A DNA stretch of 64,000 bases from Candidatus Kapaibacterium sp. (lineage in GTDB: Bacteria > Bacteroidota > Ignavibacteria > Kapaibacteriales > NICIL-2): assembly GCA_026003475.1 (NCBI GenBank), contig BPHJ01000001.1, positions 1,363,189-1,427,188 on the forward strand, written 5' to 3'. The translations under genes were made by a program, and so were the position numbers. The stretch's first letter is position 1. Every line of letters begins with the position of its first letter. Of the stretch, positions 1 to 8,519 are shown in pieces. The notes under the pieces were generated by a model. That model was not told the origin of the DNA and did no database searches. It saw nothing but the letters and a program-made list of their open reading frames with translations.

Positions 1-35
1 AGTTTGGCTGTGCGAAAATAGACCTATCGTCACCG

Positions 36-1253
36 ATGAAACTGGAAGCCTCGATCGCCTTTCGCTACCTGCGGAATCAGCGCGCGGTTCAATTTAGCGG
101 GCTGATCGCTGGTCTTGCGCTGATCGGCATTACGATCGGTGTTGCAGCGGTCGTGTGTGTTGCTTCGATCTTTTTGGGGTTCCGTCAACTGTTCGAGGAG
201 CTCATGCTCCGCATTGATCCGCATGTTCGCATTGTCGGGCGCCAGGGGAAATATCTTCCTGCACTGGATTCGTTACGGCACACACTTCAACAGGCAACGA
301 CGGGTGTCGTCGCAGCGGTGCTCGACGGTCGTGCCTTGGCAATGCACCGGGGCGCAATGCACGTCCTCCAAGTCCGTGGTTACGATGATTCGTCGCTGGT
401 GCGCCTTCGCTCGCTTGGCAGCGTTATCCTGGTTGGCACCATGACGCAGAGACCCGACGAAATCATTCTCGGTACAGGCGCTGCCGATCGGTTGGGCGTT
501 CTACCGGGTGACACCATTGACCTTGTTTCTCCGGAGTTCATCCACTCGGCTGCGGTAGGGTTTGGGCTGCTCAACTGGCGCCCGGTGCGTGTGGTAGGCC
601 TTGCTCTCACGGGCGATCGCACCTACGACAACTCCCTTGCACTGACAACGCTCAGCACAGCAGCTAGTCTGTTTGCGACCACCGAAAGCAACGCAACCGC
701 GCTTGAGGTGTTCTGCCCTGACCGCGAGCAGGGCACTGCACTTGTCGAGCATCTTCGCAAACGGTTAGACCAACGCTACCGCGTCCTGAGTTGGTATGAT
801 CTCCACCGTCCGATGTATGCCGTCATGGAGTGGGAGCGCATTGCATCGTTTCTGCTGCTTTCGCTCATCATTTTGCTGGCGGTCTTCAACATTGTGGCAA
901 TGCTCACGATGACGGTTGTTTCAAAGCAGCGTGACATTGCCATCCTGCGGACAATGGGAGCGCCCGCCGGCACGGTTAGTCGGATTTTTCGGCTTGAAGG
1001 AGCAATGGTGGGCGCAATCGGCACCACGCTCGGTGCTGCACTGGGAATTGTGCTCTGTCTTGGACAGCAGCACTTCCACTGGATTCTACTCGATACAGAC
1101 GTGTACGTGATGCAAGAACTCCCCGTTGCACTCGATTGGGGTGCAGTGGCGGCAGTCGTTCTCATCAGCATGGGCACATCGCTCCTTGCGTCGGTACCAC
1201 CAGCACGTCGCGCCATGCACACACCGATTGCGGAATCACTCCGGTTCGAATGA
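36..1253 (+). CDS. ABC transporter permease, LolC/LolE-like (FtsX domain)
   Basis: This 405-residue inner-membrane protein has the layout of the lipoprotein-releasing or MacB permease family. One transmembrane helix lies near residues 20-50, followed by a periplasmic domain of about 220 residues, and three further helices fall in the last 140 residues, where the FtsX-type domain sits. The segment 'VSKQRDIAILRTMGA' just after the second helix is the typical cytoplasmic loop that contacts the ATPase. In this family the protein pairs with a LolD-like ATPase to extract lipoproteins or drive periplasmic work. No ATPase gene is visible here, but the window starts only 35 bases upstream. The stop overlaps the next start (ATGA), so the two genes are probably cotranscribed. 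The exact substrate cannot be decided from sequence. Confidence 0.85.
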   Translation: MKLEASIAFRYLRNQRAVQFSGLIAGLALIGITIGVAAVVCVASIFLGFRQLFEELMLRIDPHVRIVGRQGKYLPALDSLRHTLQQATTGVVAAVLDGRALAMHRGAMHVLQVRGYDDSSLVRLRSLGSVILVGTMTQRPDEIILGTGAADRLGVLPGDTIDLVSPEFIHSAAVGFGLLNWRPVRVVGLALTGDRTYDNSLALTTLSTAASLFATTESNATALEVFCPDREQGTALVEHLRKRLDQRYRVLSWYDLHRPMYAVMEWERIASFLLLSLIILLAVFNIVAMLTMTVVSKQRDIAILRTMGAPAGTVSRIFRLEGAMVGAIGTTLGAALGIVLCLGQQHFHWILLDTDVYVMQELPVALDWGAVAAVVLISMGTSLLASVPPARRAMHTPIAESLRFE

Positions 1254-1609
1254 TGGATACCAGCGCAGCAGGGAGACAGGGCGAGGCAATCGCGGAAGAG
1301 TACCTCCGTAGCCTTGGTTATCGAATCGTGGGACGGAATTTCCGACTGGGACGACACGGGGAAATTGACCTGGTCGCTTTCGACGGTACAACGCTGGTCT
1401 TTGTCGAGATCAAGTATCGGCGAAACCGCTCTTATGGTGCACCCGAAGATTCAATCACGGAGCGGAAACGCGCTCAGCTTCGCCGCGTTGCGGAAGGATT
1501 CCTCTTTGTGCATCCCCACGCCGCCAGCGAATACCGCTTCGATGTTATAGCCATCGAGGGTTCACCGGCAGAACCAACGATTCGCCATTGGAAGAATGCC
1601 TTCTGGTGA
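1250..1609 (+). CDS. yraN: YraN family (UPF0102) endonuclease-fold protein
   Basis: The start is placed at the ATGATG that overlaps the stop of the permease gene; the longer ORF in the track reads into that gene. The 119-residue product has the family signature: an N-terminal 'GRQGEAIAEEYL' helix, then 'GEIDLVAFDG' and 'LVFVEIKYRR'. These are the Glu, Asp and ExK residues of a PD-(D/E)XK-like nuclease fold. Length and motif order match UPF0102 proteins. The physiological role of the family is poorly defined, with DNA processing inferred from the fold. It ends two bases before the convergent anti-sigma-like gene. Confidence 0.9.
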   Translation: MMDTSAAGRQGEAIAEEYLRSLGYRIVGRNFRLGRHGEIDLVAFDGTTLVFVEIKYRRNRSYGAPEDSITERKRAQLRRVAEGFLFVHPHAASEYRFDVIAIEGSPAEPTIRHWKNAFW

Positions 1610-1611
1610 CC

Positions 1612-2100
1612 TTATGCCCTGTGCATGGTGATGACAACTTCGATACCGGGATCATGGTGCACAAATTCCAGTACATCAACCAATGAGCGCATCAAGAACA
1701 CTCCACGCCCTCCTTCACGGAGGAGATTTTCTCGCCGCCGGGGATCGGGAAGCGCTTGCGGATCGAAACCGCTCCCATAATCGCGCACATGAACCGTGAT
1801 TGCATCGTTGTCTTCGTCCACCCAAATCTCAACATTTTTTTCGGGGTTGGACTTGTTGCCATGGACAATAGCATTGGTAACAGCCTCCATGGTTGCAACG
1901 ATGAGGTTGAACCGTCGCTCTGGGCTCAGTTCTTCGACAGCAGGAATGCTGCGCAGAAACGACTCGATGCGCGGGATAATTGCTCGATCACTTGGTTCGA
2001 TCAACTGGTACCGTTCCATGTAGCGGGAATAAGAGTGCTCCAATTGCGCCAGCATAAGACGTGTATATTTGTGTTGAGTGTTTTTGTGTTGTGCATTCAT
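1612..2100 (-). CDS. Anti-sigma-factor-type serine kinase (RsbW/SpoIIAB-like ATPase domain)
   Basis: The 162-residue protein carries a single HATPase_c domain. The N box is 'EAVTNAIVHGNK', with the Mg-binding Asn, and the G1 box is 'VRDYGSGFDP', followed by 'GGRGVFLMRSLVD'. This is the compact architecture of RsbW-type kinases, which bind a sigma factor or an STAS-domain antagonist. No partner gene is adjacent, so the target is unknown. The listed start is ATG at 2100; an alternative ATG at 2055 removes a polar Gln/Lys/Asn stretch and would leave more room for the divergent MerR promoter, whose -7 element lies at 2064-2071. Neither start has a clear Shine-Dalgarno sequence. Confidence 0.85.
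   Translation of the reverse strand: MNAQHKNTQHKYTRLMLAQLEHSYSRYMERYQLIEPSDRAIIPRIESFLRSIPAVEELSPERRFNLIVATMEAVTNAIVHGNKSNPEKNVEIWVDEDNDAITVHVRDYGSGFDPQALPDPRRRENLLREGGRGVFLMRSLVDVLEFVHHDPGIEVVITMHRA
2064..2071 (+). promoter_or_regulatory. Putative -7 promoter element TATATTTG upstream of the MerR gene
   Basis: TATATTTG matches the TAnnTTTG -7 consensus of Bacteroidota sigma factors. It lies about 44 bases before the GTG start of the MerR-family gene. A TTG lies 17 bases upstream, shorter than the usual spacing, so the -33 box is uncertain. The same octamer pattern recurs before other genes in this window. Confidence 0.4.
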
Positions 2101-2114
2101 CGCACCATGAGCCG

Positions 2115-2549
2115 GTGAAGCAGGCGTCTATTCCGAAGCTGTACTATTCCATCCGCGAAGTCTGCGAGCTTTTCGACGAAGAGCAACACATTCTCCGCCA
2201 CTGGGAACGCGAGATCGCAGCATTGCGTCCGAACAAAAATCGGGCTGGCAACCGCGTCTATACCGAACGCGACCTGCGCATCCTCCGTGTGCTGAAGGTG
2301 CTCATTCGCGAGCAACACAAAACCATCGCAGAAGTGCGCGAACTTCTTGCAAACGGCATACCAGACCAGCTGGTGCCCATCGCCAACGACACAAGCATCG
2401 AGCAGCGGTATGCCGAGAAACGCCGCTCTGCTGCAATGGAGGCAAAGCTCCGTGGCAACGACGACACCGTTGTGCTTCCCCGTGCGGAAGCAGAACGCCT
2501 GCTGGGAACACTCAAGCGAATCGAAGAACTGCTGGGAAATACCGAATAA
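2115..2549 (+). CDS. MerR family transcriptional regulator
   Basis: The true start is probably GTG at 2115, giving 144 residues beginning 'VKQASIPKLYYSIREV'. The upstream part of the track ORF is unlike protein and overlaps the divergent gene. The N-terminal winged-helix HTH of the MerR family is clear: 'YYSIREVCELFDEEQHILRHWE', read in two parts, then 'NRVYTERDLRILRVLK'. A short C-terminal helix follows without Cys or His metal ligands. This compact MerR type is common in Bacteroidota, where targets are mostly unknown. The stop overlaps the start of the WD40 gene (TAATG), so the two are translationally coupled. Confidence 0.85.
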   Translation: MKQASIPKLYYSIREVCELFDEEQHILRHWEREIAALRPNKNRAGNRVYTERDLRILRVLKVLIREQHKTIAEVRELLANGIPDQLVPIANDTSIEQRYAEKRRSAAMEAKLRGNDDTVVLPRAEAERLLGTLKRIEELLGNTE

Positions 2550-3553
2550 TGCTCCATCGCACGTTGACAGCCCATGCGATTGCAGCGGCAATCCTGATTG
2601 TGTGTGCAGCAGCGCAACCGGCTGTGCGCACTATCCCCAATGCCCATAGTGGCGATGTTCTTGGAGTATTCATCAACGAAGCAAATACTGCTGTCGCCAG
2701 TTGTAGCATTGACGGAAGCATCAAGCTTTGGCACTTGCCCACGCTGGAGCCGCTCTGCACACTCAGTGGCCATAGCAGCAGCATCAACAACGTATCCTTC
2801 TCCGGTGACGATGCCTTCGTTGCCAGTGCAAGTAGTGATCGAACGCTTCGCATATGGAATGCGACCAGCTGCACACAAGCAACCGTACTCCGTGGCCATC
2901 AGGGCGATGTTCTTTGCGTGTACTTTAGCCAAAGCGACACTGGGCACTATGTCGCCACTGGGGGTACTGATCGAACTGTCAAAATTTGGGATTGGCGCAG
3001 CGGTGCAGAACTGAAGACACTCCGTGGACACACAGGAGCAGTTACGGGCGTTGCCTATAGCTACAACGATAGCCTCATCGCATCCTGCGGCGACGATATG
3101 CAGGTGTTGGTCTGGTCTCCAGCAAAGCCAGTACCAGTCATTGCATTGGTCGGTCCACCGCATACCGCGCCGTGCACAGCGGTTCTGTTTTCGTTCGATA
3201 GCCGCTATCTTGCATCGGCTGACCGCGATGGGTTCATCAAAGTGTGGAGCCTTCCGCAGGGACAACTGCTGCGCACCATTGATGCCCACGATGGCTATGC
3301 CAGCGATATCACCTTCGCAGCCGACAATACAACACTGATCAGTGCTGGGCATGATGGAGCCATTCGCGTTTGGGATATCCTCACCGGCACAGCACTCGAT
3401 AGCCTTCAGCTTGATGTCCCGATCTGGAGCATTGACGTAACCAGCGATGGCGGCACCGTTATCGCTGGCTGCAGTGATGGAACGCTCCGCGTCTGGCGTC
3501 GCACAGCCACCAATGATGACAAGAAATCTCCACCTCTTCGGAAAAAGCGTTGA
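2549..3553 (+). CDS. Secreted WD40-repeat protein
   Basis: The 334-residue product begins with a signal peptide of about 22 residues ending near 'CAAAQ'. The rest is filled by roughly seven WD40 blades, with recurring 'GHSSSINNVSFS', 'SSDRTLRIWN', 'GTDRTVKIWD' and 'GHDGAIRVWD' motifs. Seven blades would close one beta-propeller. The signal sequence implies a periplasmic or surface scaffold, not a cytoplasmic one. It is coupled to the MerR gene upstream and to a small secreted protein downstream (TGATG). A specific partner cannot be named. Confidence 0.88.
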   Translation: MLHRTLTAHAIAAAILIVCAAAQPAVRTIPNAHSGDVLGVFINEANTAVASCSIDGSIKLWHLPTLEPLCTLSGHSSSINNVSFSGDDAFVASASSDRTLRIWNATSCTQATVLRGHQGDVLCVYFSQSDTGHYVATGGTDRTVKIWDWRSGAELKTLRGHTGAVTGVAYSYNDSLIASCGDDMQVLVWSPAKPVPVIALVGPPHTAPCTAVLFSFDSRYLASADRDGFIKVWSLPQGQLLRTIDAHDGYASDITFAADNTTLISAGHDGAIRVWDILTGTALDSLQLDVPIWSIDVTSDGGTVIAGCSDGTLRVWRRTATNDDKKSPPLRKKR

Positions 3554-3951
3554 TGAAACAGGTTCTGTACGTTCTTGCATTAGCTATCGTGCCACTCTGC
3601 GCGCAGATTGAACCGACGGCGCTGCTGCGTGGAACCATCCGCGATGGTAGCCAGCCCGTCCGCGCTGAGCTGCAGTTCCGTGACGAATCCGGCAAAACGA
3701 TTCGTGCCAAAAGTGCCAGCGATGGCTCCTATCAAGTGATCCTTCCCCCTGGCCATTCCTATGGTGTGACCATCACAACCGATAACTTGGATCGCTATAC
3801 GTTCACCTACACCGTGCCGCCTGCAACCAAGTATATGGAACTGACGCAGGATTTTTCGATCGGTGCGACGTTCGCCAGTGCCTCCAAGCAGTCTGAGCAG
3901 CCGAAGCCAGCCCAAAAGAAGAAGGTGAAAAAATCGAAGCGACGCAAGTGA
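3553..3951 (+). CDS. Small secreted protein with carboxypeptidase-regulatory-like fold
   Basis: ATG at 3553 overlaps the stop of the WD40 gene, giving 132 residues. A signal peptide ('MKQVLYVLALAIVPLCAQ') is followed by one beta-sandwich domain of the CarboxypepD_reg-like type, recognisable by 'LLRGTIRDGSQPVRAEL' and 'DGSYQVILPPG'. The C-terminus is a very basic tail rich in Lys and Arg after a Gln/Pro/Ser linker, which could contact peptidoglycan, lipid A or nucleic acid; that is a guess. The domain resembles the first half of the next gene, so the two look like paralogues, one having gained an OmpA-like domain. Confidence 0.7.
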   Translation: MKQVLYVLALAIVPLCAQIEPTALLRGTIRDGSQPVRAELQFRDESGKTIRAKSASDGSYQVILPPGHSYGVTITTDNLDRYTFTYTVPPATKYMELTQDFSIGATFASASKQSEQPKPAQKKKVKKSKRRK

Positions 3952-4655
3952 AACGTACGATTGGTATGATCTTCCTTGCCATCGTCCTTGGAGCCTCACC
4001 AGCCGATGCACAGGTTGGAGCGACCGTGCTGCTCCAAGGTGTTGTCCTCGATGCACAGACGCGGAAACCAATCACCGCTCAACTTACCATTCGTGATGCA
4101 AGTGGCGCAAAGGTCAATGAAACGCGCTCGAACGCTGCCGAAGCAGGGACGTACCAGTGCATCCTCAAGCCGAACACACGCTATACCGTGGAGCTGCAAG
4201 CCGACGGATACATGAAGCGTCGTGACACACTCACCCTCCCACCCGTCCGAGCATACACCGAACTATCGCGCGATTTTATCCTTCTGCCCAAAATCCAAGG
4301 GCAACGTTTCGTTGTCACCATTCCTCTTTTCGAAATCAACCGTGTAACGTTTCGGGTTGGCGCCGAGGAGGAGCTCGGCAGCTACGCCGAGTTGCTCAGC
4401 GATAATCCCGACGTTCACATCGCCATCGAGTGTTACCCCGATCGAAGTGATGAAGCATCCCAACTTTCGACCCTTGCTGCAGCACGAGCAGAAGCGATTC
4501 GCCAGTTCTTTATCCAGCGAGGAATTTCTGCATCTCGGCTCAGCACGACGCCAGTGGCAACAACCGATCCCTACAATCCACCACCACGGAAGCTCCGTCC
4601 AAAAGGCCGATTCTACTTCGGTGGGACGTATTTTGTCATCACACGTGTTCAATAG
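3948..4655 (+). CDS. Secreted regulatory-domain/OmpA-like fusion protein
   Basis: The GTG start at 3948 overlaps the previous stop (GTGA) and gives the N-terminal Lys-Arg expected of a signal peptide that ends near 'PADAQ'. Residues 25-110 form a CarboxypepD_reg-like domain ('LLQGVVLDAQTRKPITAQL'). Residues about 120-230 resemble an OmpA C-terminal peptidoglycan-binding domain: 'LLSDNPDVHIAIECYPDRSDE' (shown here in part of the fold), then 'LSTLAAARAEAIRQFFIQRG'. The second helix follows the L-S-x-x-R-A pattern of the family. The protein probably sits in the periplasm and binds peptidoglycan. It ends the run that starts with merR. Confidence 0.75.
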   Translation: MKRTIGMIFLAIVLGASPADAQVGATVLLQGVVLDAQTRKPITAQLTIRDASGAKVNETRSNAAEAGTYQCILKPNTRYTVELQADGYMKRRDTLTLPPVRAYTELSRDFILLPKIQGQRFVVTIPLFEINRVTFRVGAEEELGSYAELLSDNPDVHIAIECYPDRSDEASQLSTLAAARAEAIRQFFIQRGISASRLSTTPVATTDPYNPPPRKLRPKGRFYFGGTYFVITRVQ

Positions 4656-4703
4656 CAGTCGCCACTGCATGCAGGGTATTCCCACGTTGTCACATTGTAG
4701 CTG

Positions 4704-6254
4704 ATGCCTTCCCGACGTGATGTCCTCCGCATCCTACTTCTGGGGTCAGGGGCACTGTACTTGGCTCCTGGGTTGGGAAGTTGTACGCAAACAAAGCAGC
4801 AATCCGTCCATCGGGCAAGTAGGCATTCCCCAGGCGTTGAGCACCAGCGATTCGAAATCGCCCACCGTTACATACGCGACCACCAAACGAACACTCTCGA
4901 TTGGCAAGCAACCCGCAGCTCTTCCATAGACGTCGCAATCGTTGGTGCAGGTCCGGCAGGGCTCACAGCCGCTGCTCTTCTGCGCACGGCAGGATACGAC
5001 GTTGCACTCATCGAAAACGAACCTGTCGGTGGTGGCGCCGCCCGCGCAGGCACCTACAACGATGTCCGCTACCCACTGGCAGCAATTTACTTTGTCGAGC
5101 GTGAGGGCATCGTCGCCGATCTGTGTCGCCTGGCTGGGGTTACACCAATTCCGGTGCCCGAAGATTCACTCATCCTCGACGGTGCAAGTTTTGCCAATCT
5201 CTGGGACGACGCAACTATTACCTCGCTGCCGATCAAGCCGACAGAGAAAACTTCCCTCCGTTGTTTCCGGGACGACCTCCTCCGCCTGCGCCAGCAAGAG
5301 CAAGTCCCTGAGTATCCTCTCCCCGAAGAACTTCCTCCGCACTGGCGCAGGCTCGATGCGATGGATGCTGCTACATACATTGCTGGCTACCAATCGCCGC
5401 TGCTCCGCTCCTTGTTGGATATGTACACGCGCTCATCGATGGGCGGTATGCTCGAGCAAGTCAATGCTTATGCACTGCTCAACTTCTACGCAAGCGAGAT
5501 CGGAACTCAGCGCTACACATTCGCCGGTGGATTGGCTGGACTGGCAGCACCACTTGCTGCAATGCTCGGCAGCGCTCTCCATACCGGACTTACCTGCATT
5601 CGGATCAGTGATGACCGCACCGGTGCAAATGTCTGGGCAATTGATCGGGATGGTGGCTTGCATCGTTTCCATGCACGCGCAGTGATCGTTGCTACGCAGA
5701 AATTCATGCTCCCGTGGATCATCCCCGAACTTCCCGCTGCACAACAAGCCGCAATGCGTTCGCTGCAGTACGCTCCATTCCTGACAGTACACCTGTGCGG
5801 GAAAGAGACCTTGCTTCCTCCTGGCTTCGACGTTTGGGTTCCTGGTGGAGACAAACTCTTTACGGACATCATCAACGCGAATGCAACCAGTGCACCCCCT
5901 TCGAACAATGGCGTGGTTGCAAGCATCTACGCACCCCGAACCTCGGCAGACCGAGCGATTCTGCAAAGCGAGGATGTCTTGGCAGCGTTTGCGCGAACCA
6001 TCGCCGAACGCGCAACACACGTACTCCCTACCATCAATGCGGATGCGGTCGAGGAAGTGCACGTATTCGGCTGGGGTCATGCTCTCGTTGTTCCTACACC
6101 TGGATCGCACAGCGGCCTTGCTCAAGCAGCACGCCGCCCCTTTGGTCACATCCTCTTTGCCAACACCGACAACGATAGTTCCCCCGCCTTCGAGAATGCC
6201 GTAAGCCACGGCGCTCGTGCAGCAGAGTCGGCTATTGCGTTACTGAAGCAGTAG
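4704..6254 (+). CDS. FAD-dependent oxidoreductase with Tat signal and possible lipobox
   Basis: The 516-residue protein starts 'MPSRRDVLRILLLGSG', a twin-arginine motif followed by a hydrophobic stretch, then 'GLGSC', which could be a lipobox. The Rossmann FAD-binding motif 'VAIVGAGPAGLTAAALL' lies near residue 75, and 'VIVATQKFMLPW' is a typical second FAD contact. The overall fold resembles the NAD(P)/FAD amine-oxidase and phytoene-desaturase superfamily. Folding with bound FAD before export would explain the Tat signal. The substrate is not predictable. The 3' end overlaps the convergent ispH gene by 23 bases. Confidence 0.75.
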   Translation: MPSRRDVLRILLLGSGALYLAPGLGSCTQTKQQSVHRASRHSPGVEHQRFEIAHRYIRDHQTNTLDWQATRSSSIDVAIVGAGPAGLTAAALLRTAGYDVALIENEPVGGGAARAGTYNDVRYPLAAIYFVEREGIVADLCRLAGVTPIPVPEDSLILDGASFANLWDDATITSLPIKPTEKTSLRCFRDDLLRLRQQEQVPEYPLPEELPPHWRRLDAMDAATYIAGYQSPLLRSLLDMYTRSSMGGMLEQVNAYALLNFYASEIGTQRYTFAGGLAGLAAPLAAMLGSALHTGLTCIRISDDRTGANVWAIDRDGGLHRFHARAVIVATQKFMLPWIIPELPAAQQAAMRSLQYAPFLTVHLCGKETLLPPGFDVWVPGGDKLFTDIINANATSAPPSNNGVVASIYAPRTSADRAILQSEDVLAAFARTIAERATHVLPTINADAVEEVHVFGWGHALVVPTPGSHSGLAQAARRPFGHILFANTDNDSSPAFENAVSHGARAAESAIALLKQ

Positions 6255-7140
6255 CAAAGCGGCGGAGAATTTCCTGCCGGACATGATTCATGTACCACTG
6301 CGGAGTGCTGGTCGCCCCCGTAATGCCCACCGTTTCCACGCCCTCGAACCACTGCGGACAAAGTTCGCTGCTGTCCTCGATGAAATAGGTCCGAGGATTT
6401 TCTTCATGAACAACTTGGAAGAGCACTTTGCCGTTCGACGACTCCCGACCAGCAACGAAGATGATAACCTCGTGCTCACGAGCAAAGCGGCGCAAGTCCT
6501 GCTCACGCCCAGCCACTTGCCCACAAATGGTGTCCTTGGCATGGAACTCGGATGCGATACCCTGCATTTCCTCGACAACCAATTCGGCAATGCGCGCTCT
6601 GAGTGCATCGCGGAGCCGTATGAATGTCGGCCTATCCATTGTCGTTTGGGAGAAAAGTGCAGTCTTCCGCCGGAGATCAACGCGTTCGAGCGCTTCCTCG
6701 ACGCTGCTGACGACGACACACTCATCGTTGCACACACCCCGGACACCGAGCACTTCTGCATGGGTTGCTTTCCCGAAGACGACGATCTGATAGCCGAGGT
6801 CGTAGAACTTCCGCACACGTTCTTGGAGCTTGGTAACAACTGGGCAGGTTGCGTCAATGATTTCGATCCCGTTCTGGAATGCCTGGCGGTAGGTTTCCGG
6901 CGGCTCTCCATGCGCACGGATAAGAACTTTCGAACCTTTGGGCAATCGGGAAATATCATCACGCGAAATTGTTGCAAGCCCAAGGGATTCGAGCCGTTCA
7001 ATTTCGCGTGGATTGTGAATGATATGTCCCAGAACGTACACTGTGCCCGGTGGGTTTGTGCGCAGCACCTCCTCGGCGATCTGCACTGTTCGCACAACGC
7101 CCCAACAAAAACCTGCGCGCGGATCAATTGTGACTTTCAT
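6232..7140 (-). CDS. ispH: 4-hydroxy-3-methylbut-2-enyl diphosphate reductase
   Basis: IspH (LytB) catalyses the last step of the MEP isoprenoid pathway, reducing HMBPP to IPP and DMAPP with a 4Fe-4S cluster. All three cluster cysteines are visible: 'GFCWGV' (Cys12), 'DATCPVVTKL' and 'DTICGQVAGR'. The substrate-binding motifs 'GHIIHNP', 'THAEVLG' and 'SSNG' are present, as is the terminal 'GATSTPQW'. At 302 residues it has the usual length. Its start overlaps the stop of the HAD-Cmk gene, so it is the last gene of a cytoplasmic housekeeping operon. Having IspH near Cmk and ribosomal protein S1 is a known neighbourhood in other bacteria. Confidence 0.96.
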   Translation of the reverse strand: MKVTIDPRAGFCWGVVRTVQIAEEVLRTNPPGTVYVLGHIIHNPREIERLESLGLATISRDDISRLPKGSKVLIRAHGEPPETYRQAFQNGIEIIDATCPVVTKLQERVRKFYDLGYQIVVFGKATHAEVLGVRGVCNDECVVVSSVEEALERVDLRRKTALFSQTTMDRPTFIRLRDALRARIAELVVEEMQGIASEFHAKDTICGQVAGREQDLRRFAREHEVIIFVAGRESSNGKVLFQVVHEENPRTYFIEDSSELCPQWFEGVETVGITGATSTPQWYMNHVRQEILRRFATASVTQ

Positions 7141-8519
7141 TGTTCGAGACTCGATGAATTCAACACTGCCGTTCGCTGGCGGACGTAGTCGAGGATGCGC
7201 TCGACTTGTTCTTCGATGGTCAAATTCGTTGTATCAATAACAAGTGCATCGCTTGCTTTTCGTAAGGGGTTATGTTCACGAGTGGAATCGAAACGGTCGC
7301 GTTGATCGAGTTGGCGTTTGATTTCCTCTGCCGTTACCGTGGGATTGGACTGGTGCAGTTCTGCTTGGCGGCGCCGGGCACGCGTGTCGAGATCAGCTGT
7401 CATGAACACCTTGATATCGGCATCAGGAAAGACAGCGGTGCCAATATCCCGACCATCCATCACAACTCCCCCGTGACGACCAAGCTGTTGCTGTACACGC
7501 ACCATGACGCGACGCACTGATGGAAACGAACTGACCATACTCACATGAGCTGTAACGTCGGGCTCACGAATGCGCTCGCTAACATCGCGACCATTGAGGA
7601 AGGTTCGTTGCCCGCTCGGTGTATGCCGGAGTTCGATCGAAATCCGATCCAGTAGGTCAGCAAGCGCATCATCTGTCAACGGTATGCCTTGTTCCAATGC
7701 GGCTAGTGTCAGCGCGCGGTACATTGCACCAGTGTCGATGTAGGTGTACCCGAGTCGCTCAGCAAGCAGCCTTGCCGTGGTTGTTTTGCCTGAACCTGCT
7801 GGACCGTCAATTGCGATGATCAACTTACGACTCATCGAAGCCTGGGAAACAATTCGCTGCAAACTTAGGGCAACCTCGCCAAGATGACGAAAACATGCCG
7901 TCGGTTGGTGTGCTTGCAGCGTATCGAACGAAAACGGTCCCGTCGCAACAGCAGCCGACCAGATCTGGTGCGCGCGGGCACACGCAATATCGTTGGGAGT
8001 ATCCCCGACGACAATCGGTGGCACAGGGAGCGGCGCGGGAAAGCGACTCCGTGCCCAATGCAGTGCTTGTCGAACCAGTTCGCTGCGCTTCAATGCAGCG
8101 CAACCGAAAAATCCCTCGACGAAATACTCTTCCACACCGGCAATGCGCAGCTTATGCCAGCCGCAACGGCGTTCGTTACCTGTCAGAATCACAAGTGTCG
8201 TTCCGCTCTGTTCCATTGCATGGAGAAAGTCGCCTACGTGCGGACAGAGCGAGATAGCATCCGATTGGATGGACTCGACAGCAACCTGAGCGAGCGTATC
8301 GAAGAAGGCTGGCGCAATAGCCTGTGCAGCAGAGCGATCGCCGAGAAGTTGAGCTAAAATCTGGAGATCAGTTTTGCCTGCCATCGAATCAAGGCGATTC
8401 CAGGGAACCTGCCCACCGAGAACTGCCGCCCATGCATCCGACCATACTCGGCGTGTGACCGTACGATCGACACGAAGCAGCGTTCCATCAATATCAACCA
8501 GCAGCAGCAACATACTCAT
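7137..8519 (-). CDS. cmk: HAD-family phosphatase fused to cytidylate kinase
   Basis: One uninterrupted ORF of about 460 residues encodes two complete enzymes. Residues 1-225 are a HAD phosphatase of the phosphoglycolate-phosphatase type: 'DIDGTLL' at 9-15, 'LVILTGNERR', and the Mg-binding 'VVGDTPNDIACA'. Residues 229-460 are cytidylate kinase, which phosphorylates CMP and dCMP, with P-loop 'GPAGSGKTT' at 239-247, 'YIDTGAMYRALT', 'VVMDGRDIGT' and the 'RARRRQ' lid. The internal 'MSRKLIIAIDG' looks like a normal Cmk N-terminus, and a weak AGG precedes it, so a separate kinase could also be made from ATG at 7835. The HAD substrate is unknown. Candidate starts are ATG 8519 and 8513; the gene overlaps pnuC by about 20-26 bases. 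Confidence 0.9.
   Translation of the reverse strand: MSMLLLLVDIDGTLLRVDRTVTRRVWSDAWAAVLGGQVPWNRLDSMAGKTDLQILAQLLGDRSAAQAIAPAFFDTLAQVAVESIQSDAISLCPHVGDFLHAMEQSGTTLVILTGNERRCGWHKLRIAGVEEYFVEGFFGCAALKRSELVRQALHWARSRFPAPLPVPPIVVGDTPNDIACARAHQIWSAAVATGPFSFDTLQAHQPTACFRHLGEVALSLQRIVSQASMSRKLIIAIDGPAGSGKTTTARLLAERLGYTYIDTGAMYRALTLAALEQGIPLTDDALADLLDRISIELRHTPSGQRTFLNGRDVSERIREPDVTAHVSMVSSFPSVRRVMVRVQQQLGRHGGVVMDGRDIGTAVFPDADIKVFMTADLDTRARRRQAELHQSNPTVTAEEIKRQLDQRDRFDSTREHNPLRKASDALVIDTTNLTIEEQVERILDYVRQRTAVLNSSSLEQ

Noticed and set aside
2258-3580. 440-residue minus-strand ORF
   Set aside because: It is a shadow of the MerR and WD40 genes, whose repeats are unmistakable on the plus strand.
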